NCBI GenBank assembly: GCA_050949225.1
Contig: JBMNFI010000002.1
Span: 372,001-436,000 of the forward strand
Direction: 5' to 3'
Origin: JBMNFI01 sp050949225
Lineage (GTDB): Bacteria > Bacillota > Dehalobacteriia > UBA4068
Length of the DNA: 64,000 bases
The position numbers and the translations under genes were made by a program. The notes beneath the pieces were generated by a model. It did no database searches. It was not told the DNA's origin and saw nothing but the letters and a program-made list of their open reading frames with translations. Positions 60,489 through 64,000 of this stretch are shown here, one piece after another (the stretch's first letter is position 1; each line of letters opens with the position of its first letter).

Positions 60489-61880
60489 ATGGAAAAGCGG
60501 GATTTGGAAGGTAAAAATCTATATTTTATTGGCATCGGCGGCATTGGTATGAGTGCCATTGCCAAAATTATGTTAGGCATGGGTTATCGCATCAGCGGTT
60601 CCGACGTAAAAACATCTAATTTGACAAATGCTTTAAGCGATTTAGGCGCTGAAATAGACATAGGGCATAATGCCGCACATATTACAGAGGATGTTGATGT
60701 GGTTATTTATTCTTCCGCTATTAAGGAAGATAATCCCGAAATGATGGCGGCTAAAAGCAAAAATCTGCCCATCTATAAGCGGGCGGAAATGCTAGCTTTT
60801 TTGATGAGCATTCAGGAAAGCATCGGTGTGGCCGGTGCCCATGGTAAGACAACCACCAGTGGCATGATCTCTTTAATGTTGGAAAAGGTGGGGCAAGATC
60901 CGACGATTGTGATTGGCGGAACTTTGCCTCAAATCAGAAGCAATGCTAAAAGTGGCAAGGGTCGTTATTTAGTGGCGGAAGCGGATGAAAGTGATGGTAC
61001 ATTTTTACTGCTTCATCCGAAAATAGCTATTATTACAAATATCGAACCGGATCATCTTGATCACTATGGGGATATGGATAATATCCTGGGAGCTTTTAAA
61101 AAATATCTGGAACAAATACCATCGGATGGCACGGCAATTGTTAATCTGGATTGTCCCAATATTTGTTCTTTAAAGGAGCAGGTTGAGGCCAATTATATCA
61201 CTTATGCTTTAGAAAAAACAGCTGATTACCAGGCAAAGGACTTGCATTTTCGTAAAGATGGCATTAGTTCATCTATTTATGAAAAAGGGATTTTATTGGG
61301 TCAATTGCATTTAATGGTTCCGGGAGAGCATAATGTTTCCAATGCTCTGGCCGCTATTGCTGTAGGTCGGATGGCGGGGGAGAATTTTGCTGATTTAGCT
61401 GATGCTTTAAGTCACTTTACCGGTACCGGCAGACGTTTTGAAGTCTTAGGAGAGATCGATAATATCAGAGTGATTGATGACTATGCGCATCATCCTACAG
61501 AGATAAAAGCTACTGTAAAGTCGGCCCGTGAGATTGGTTCATCTCGTATTATCAGTGTCTTTCAGCCTCATCGCTATAGCAGGACTCAATCTATGTATAA
61601 GGAGTTTGCCGCGGCCTTTAAACAAAGCGATATTGCCATTATCAATGAGATTTATCCTGCTTTTGAAAAACCTATAGAGGGCGTTTCCTCGCAAATGGTT
61701 GTTGATGAGGCAAAAAGACAAGGGCAAAAAATTGTGGAGTATGCGGAGACTGAAGAGGATGTTTTGCGCTTACTTAATAAATATGCACAGGCAGGCGATT
61801 TGGTTTTGATTATGGGAGCAGGAAATATCAGGAGTGCAGGTGAGAAATTTCTTAATGCTCGTAATAGGAGGCTGCAGTAA
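60489..61880 (+). CDS. murC: UDP-N-acetylmuramate--L-alanine ligase
   Basis: A 463-residue Mur ligase, first amino-acid addition to UDP-MurNAc. FIGIGGIGMSAIAKI, ISGSDVKTSNLT, GAHGKTTTSGMI (P-loop), ADESDGTFL, NIEPDHLDHYG and DDYAHHPTEIKAT are all present. ATG 60489 is 8 bases after GGAGG; the in-frame ATG upstream at 60456 is before that site and is rejected. The murG-murC-murB order is common in Bacillota relatives. Confidence 0.97.
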   Translation: MEKRDLEGKNLYFIGIGGIGMSAIAKIMLGMGYRISGSDVKTSNLTNALSDLGAEIDIGHNAAHITEDVDVVIYSSAIKEDNPEMMAAKSKNLPIYKRAEMLAFLMSIQESIGVAGAHGKTTTSGMISLMLEKVGQDPTIVIGGTLPQIRSNAKSGKGRYLVAEADESDGTFLLLHPKIAIITNIEPDHLDHYGDMDNILGAFKKYLEQIPSDGTAIVNLDCPNICSLKEQVEANYITYALEKTADYQAKDLHFRKDGISSSIYEKGILLGQLHLMVPGEHNVSNALAAIAVGRMAGENFADLADALSHFTGTGRRFEVLGEIDNIRVIDDYAHHPTEIKATVKSAREIGSSRIISVFQPHRYSRTQSMYKEFAAAFKQSDIAIINEIYPAFEKPIEGVSSQMVVDEAKRQGQKIVEYAETEEDVLRLLNKYAQAGDLVLIMGAGNIRSAGEKFLNARNRRLQ

Positions 61881-62791
61881 TGATCCCTAGACCTTTACTG
61901 GACAAAATACAGAAAGTTTTTAAAGAGCCTATTTTAATCGATGAACCTATGAAAAATCATACAACCTGGAGAATCGGTGGTCCGACCGATTGCTTGGTGC
62001 AACCTACCAAGGAACAGGAAATTATTGATATTTTATCACTTTTGCATCAGGAAAAGATTCCTTACATTGTGATTGGCAATGGTTCTAATCTTTTAGTCAG
62101 CGATCAAGGTTTGCCCGGTGTGGTAATTAAATTGGGAGCAGATTATGCCTCCGCTGCTTGGAATGGTTATGATGTAGAGGTTCAAGCGGGCATGATGCTG
62201 CGTGCTTTATCCTTGGAGTCCGCAGAGCGTTCTTTGGGGGGGATTGAATTTGCTGCCGGTATTCCCGGCAGTATCGGTGGTGCGGTACGCATGAATGCCG
62301 GAGCTTATGGCAGCACCATTGGCGAATTCGTCACCAAAGTTGTAGTGATTGAATATACTGGCACCAGAAAAGAAATCACAGCTGATAGCTTGAACTTTGC
62401 TTATCGTTATAGTAGCTTATTCGATATGCCTGCCGTTGTGTCCATGGTTCATTTACGTCTTTTGCCCGGGGATAAAGAGGCCAGCTTTAAAAAAATTAGA
62501 GAGTGGTTGCAGATCCGAAATTCCAAGCAGCCCTTGGATTTTCCTTCCTGTGGCAGTGTTTTTCGTAATCCTCAAGATAGTCATGCCGGATATCTGGTTG
62601 AGCAGGCCGGATTGCGAGGTCGGCGAGTGGGTGAGGCGATGGTTTCGCCTAAGCATGGTAATTTTATTATCAATCTTGGTAATGCCAAGGCCAGTGATGT
62701 GAGGCAGTTGATCATGGAAGTGCAGGATGAGATAGAACGTGTTTATCAGATAAGGTTGGAGCCTGAGGTGAGGATTTTGGGTGAGTTTTAA
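61880..62791 (+). CDS. murB: UDP-N-acetylenolpyruvoylglucosamine reductase
   Basis: A 303-residue FAD enzyme that reduces the enolpyruvyl group made by MurA. HTTWRIGGPTDCLVQP, IGNGSNLLVSD, GIPGSIGGAVRMNAGAYG, AYRYSSLF and SCGSVFRNP are the type II MurB motifs, and the serine in the SCGSVF loop is the proton donor. The ATG shares one base with the murC stop (TAATG). Confidence 0.97.
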   Translation: MIPRPLLDKIQKVFKEPILIDEPMKNHTTWRIGGPTDCLVQPTKEQEIIDILSLLHQEKIPYIVIGNGSNLLVSDQGLPGVVIKLGADYASAAWNGYDVEVQAGMMLRALSLESAERSLGGIEFAAGIPGSIGGAVRMNAGAYGSTIGEFVTKVVVIEYTGTRKEITADSLNFAYRYSSLFDMPAVVSMVHLRLLPGDKEASFKKIREWLQIRNSKQPLDFPSCGSVFRNPQDSHAGYLVEQAGLRGRRVGEAMVSPKHGNFIINLGNAKASDVRQLIMEVQDEIERVYQIRLEPEVRILGEF

Positions 62792-62827
62792 AAGCTATCA
62801 ACTGAATAAAACCGAATGGGGTGCCTT

Positions 62828-64000
62828 ATGCAAAGATTTGTTATCAAAGGGGGAAACCCTTTGCGCGGGAAAACGCAAATCAATGGTGCTAAGAATGCTA
62901 TTTTACCTATTTTAGCGGCTTGTTTATTAAGTAAAGGTGAATGTGTTTTACACAATGTTCCACTATTAGAAGATGTTTTTGTGATGTGTGATATTATGAA
63001 ACATTACGGAGCAAATATTGTGTGGTGCGGCAATACCCTGGTTGTAAAGGCAGATGATTTACAAATACAGGATTCCCCTACTAAACTAATGAAAAGAATG
63101 CGGGCGTCTAATTTAGTGTTAGGTCCGCTGATTTGCCGTTTAGGTGAGGTTTGTCTGACTTTTCCCGGAGGCTGTGCTATTGGTGCAAGACCGATGGACT
63201 ATCATTTGATTGCTTTAAATCAGTTGGGTGTTAAGGTAATTAATGATGGGTCATTGATCAAAGCACAGGCCCAAAAAATGCGCGGCGGTAAAATTTATTT
63301 TGATTTTCCTAGTGTTGGTGCGACTGAAAATGCTTTGATGGCTGCTTCTTTGACTCCGGGGCGGACGGTTATTTATAATGCAGCCAGAGAGCCGGAAATT
63401 AGTGATTTGGCCCTTTTTTTAAACAAGATGGGGGCTAAAATAACTGGTGCCGGCAGCGATATTATTAATATTGAGGGAGTTTCCAGGCTTCAAGGTGCCG
63501 AACATGCTGTGCTTCAAGACCGTATAGAGGCGGGTACTATGATGGTGGCAGCAGCTATCAGCGGTGGTGATATCTTGCTTAAGGACTATCGAGGGAATCA
63601 TTGTTGCGCGGTTATTTCCAAGCTGTGCGAGGGTGGTATTGAAATTACTGAAGAGCAGGCCGGATTACGTATTAAGGGCAATAAAAGAATGCGTTCTGTT
63701 GATATAAAAACCCTTCCTCATCCTGGTTTTCCCACGGATTTGCAGGCACAATTTATGGCTTTACTGGCAACTTCACAAGGAACGGGAATTGTTTCTGAAA
63801 ATATTTTTGAAAACCGTTTTCGTCATGTGTCGGAAATGATGCGTTTTGGTGCTGATATCAAGGTTGTCGGGGATGCGGCGATCGTAAAAGGTAAACCGTC
63901 TTTGACAGGTGCACATGTTAAGGCTACTGATTTACGTGCGGGGGCGGCTTTGGTGCTTTTGGCCTTAGCGGCGCATGGTGAAAGCTATGTAGATGATATT
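62828..64000 (+). CDS. murA: UDP-N-acetylglucosamine 1-carboxyvinyltransferase (partial)
   Basis: The first 391 codons of MurA, running off the right edge; about 25-30 residues are missing. It adds enolpyruvate to UDP-GlcNAc and is the target of fosfomycin. GKTQINGAKNAILPILAA is the N-terminal signature, and FPGGCAIGARP places the catalytic cysteine at residue 116, so the enzyme is the fosfomycin-sensitive Cys form rather than the Asp form. It starts 36 bases after murB and probably continues the operon. Confidence 0.96.
   Translation, partial: MQRFVIKGGNPLRGKTQINGAKNAILPILAACLLSKGECVLHNVPLLEDVFVMCDIMKHYGANIVWCGNTLVVKADDLQIQDSPTKLMKRMRASNLVLGPLICRLGEVCLTFPGGCAIGARPMDYHLIALNQLGVKVINDGSLIKAQAQKMRGGKIYFDFPSVGATENALMAASLTPGRTVIYNAAREPEISDLALFLNKMGAKITGAGSDIINIEGVSRLQGAEHAVLQDRIEAGTMMVAAAISGGDILLKDYRGNHCCAVISKLCEGGIEITEEQAGLRIKGNKRMRSVDIKTLPHPGFPTDLQAQFMALLATSQGTGIVSENIFENRFRHVSEMMRFGADIKVVGDAAIVKGKPSLTGAHVKATDLRAGAALVLLALAAHGESYVDDI

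Overview
The window is a contiguous piece of chromosome from a low-G+C member of the Bacillota (Firmicutes), probably Clostridia or Negativicutes. Evidence for the phylum: the gene order xerC-hslV-hslU after topA-trmFO, a Gram-positive type LexA box (CGAAC-N4-xTTCG) at recA, an rny-ymdB-spoVS block, and a dcw cluster opening with mraZ. SpoVS suggests sporulating ancestry but does not prove the strain sporulates. The MurE motif DNPR suggests meso-diaminopimelate peptidoglycan. I cannot fix the genus. Almost every gene is on the + strand; only a DUF1015 gene and a small LysM gene point the other way. I saw no IS element, prophage, CRISPR array, rRNA or tRNA.

Layout. 1-2650: end of xseB, ispA, a lipid kinase and a lipoprotein nuclease in one tightly packed run. 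2699-5700: reverse DUF1015 gene, then comM. 5849-9467: alpha/beta hydrolase, a membrane-anchored MurF-like ligase, and ddl. 9494-17036: dprA, topA, trmFO, xerC, hslV, hslU, without the codY that often follows. 17263-28675: rpsB, tsf, pyrH, frr, a small ferredoxin, uppS, cdsA, an AI-2E-type permease, dxr, rseP, ispG, proS and a gamma-carbonic-anhydrase-like protein, linking translation, isoprenoid, phospholipid and envelope functions. 28681-35908: SOS-regulated recA, recX, a structured RNA gene that looks like 6S RNA, rny, ymdB, spoVS, a dipeptidase, a PHP phosphoesterase and a small coiled-coil protein. 36370-44563: cobS, a cobC-like phosphatase, guaB, an LCP protein, radC and dnaE. 44795-49811: gdhA, a DUF1858 protein, a HAD phosphatase, the reverse LysM protein, a YlbF-family protein and a membrane TPR-like protein, separated by unusually long gaps. 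50096-64000: dcw cluster mraZ-rsmH-ftsL-pbp-murE-mraY-murD-ftsW-murG-murC-murB-murA (cut at the right edge).

How the parts connect. Cell-wall synthesis is split between two places: the dcw cluster makes most of the UDP-muramyl pathway but has no murF between murE and mraY, while a Mur ligase with an N-terminal membrane domain sits 46 kb away directly upstream of ddl, the enzyme that makes its presumed D-Ala-D-Ala substrate. IspA, Dxr, IspG and UppS supply the undecaprenyl carrier used by MraY and MurG. The main points worth a second look are the displaced membrane MurF, the 6S-like RNA upstream of rny, an unexplained 605-base gap at 48508-49112 with its own promoter, hairpins and terminator, and three 10-bp-phased GTGG repeats upstream of mraZ.
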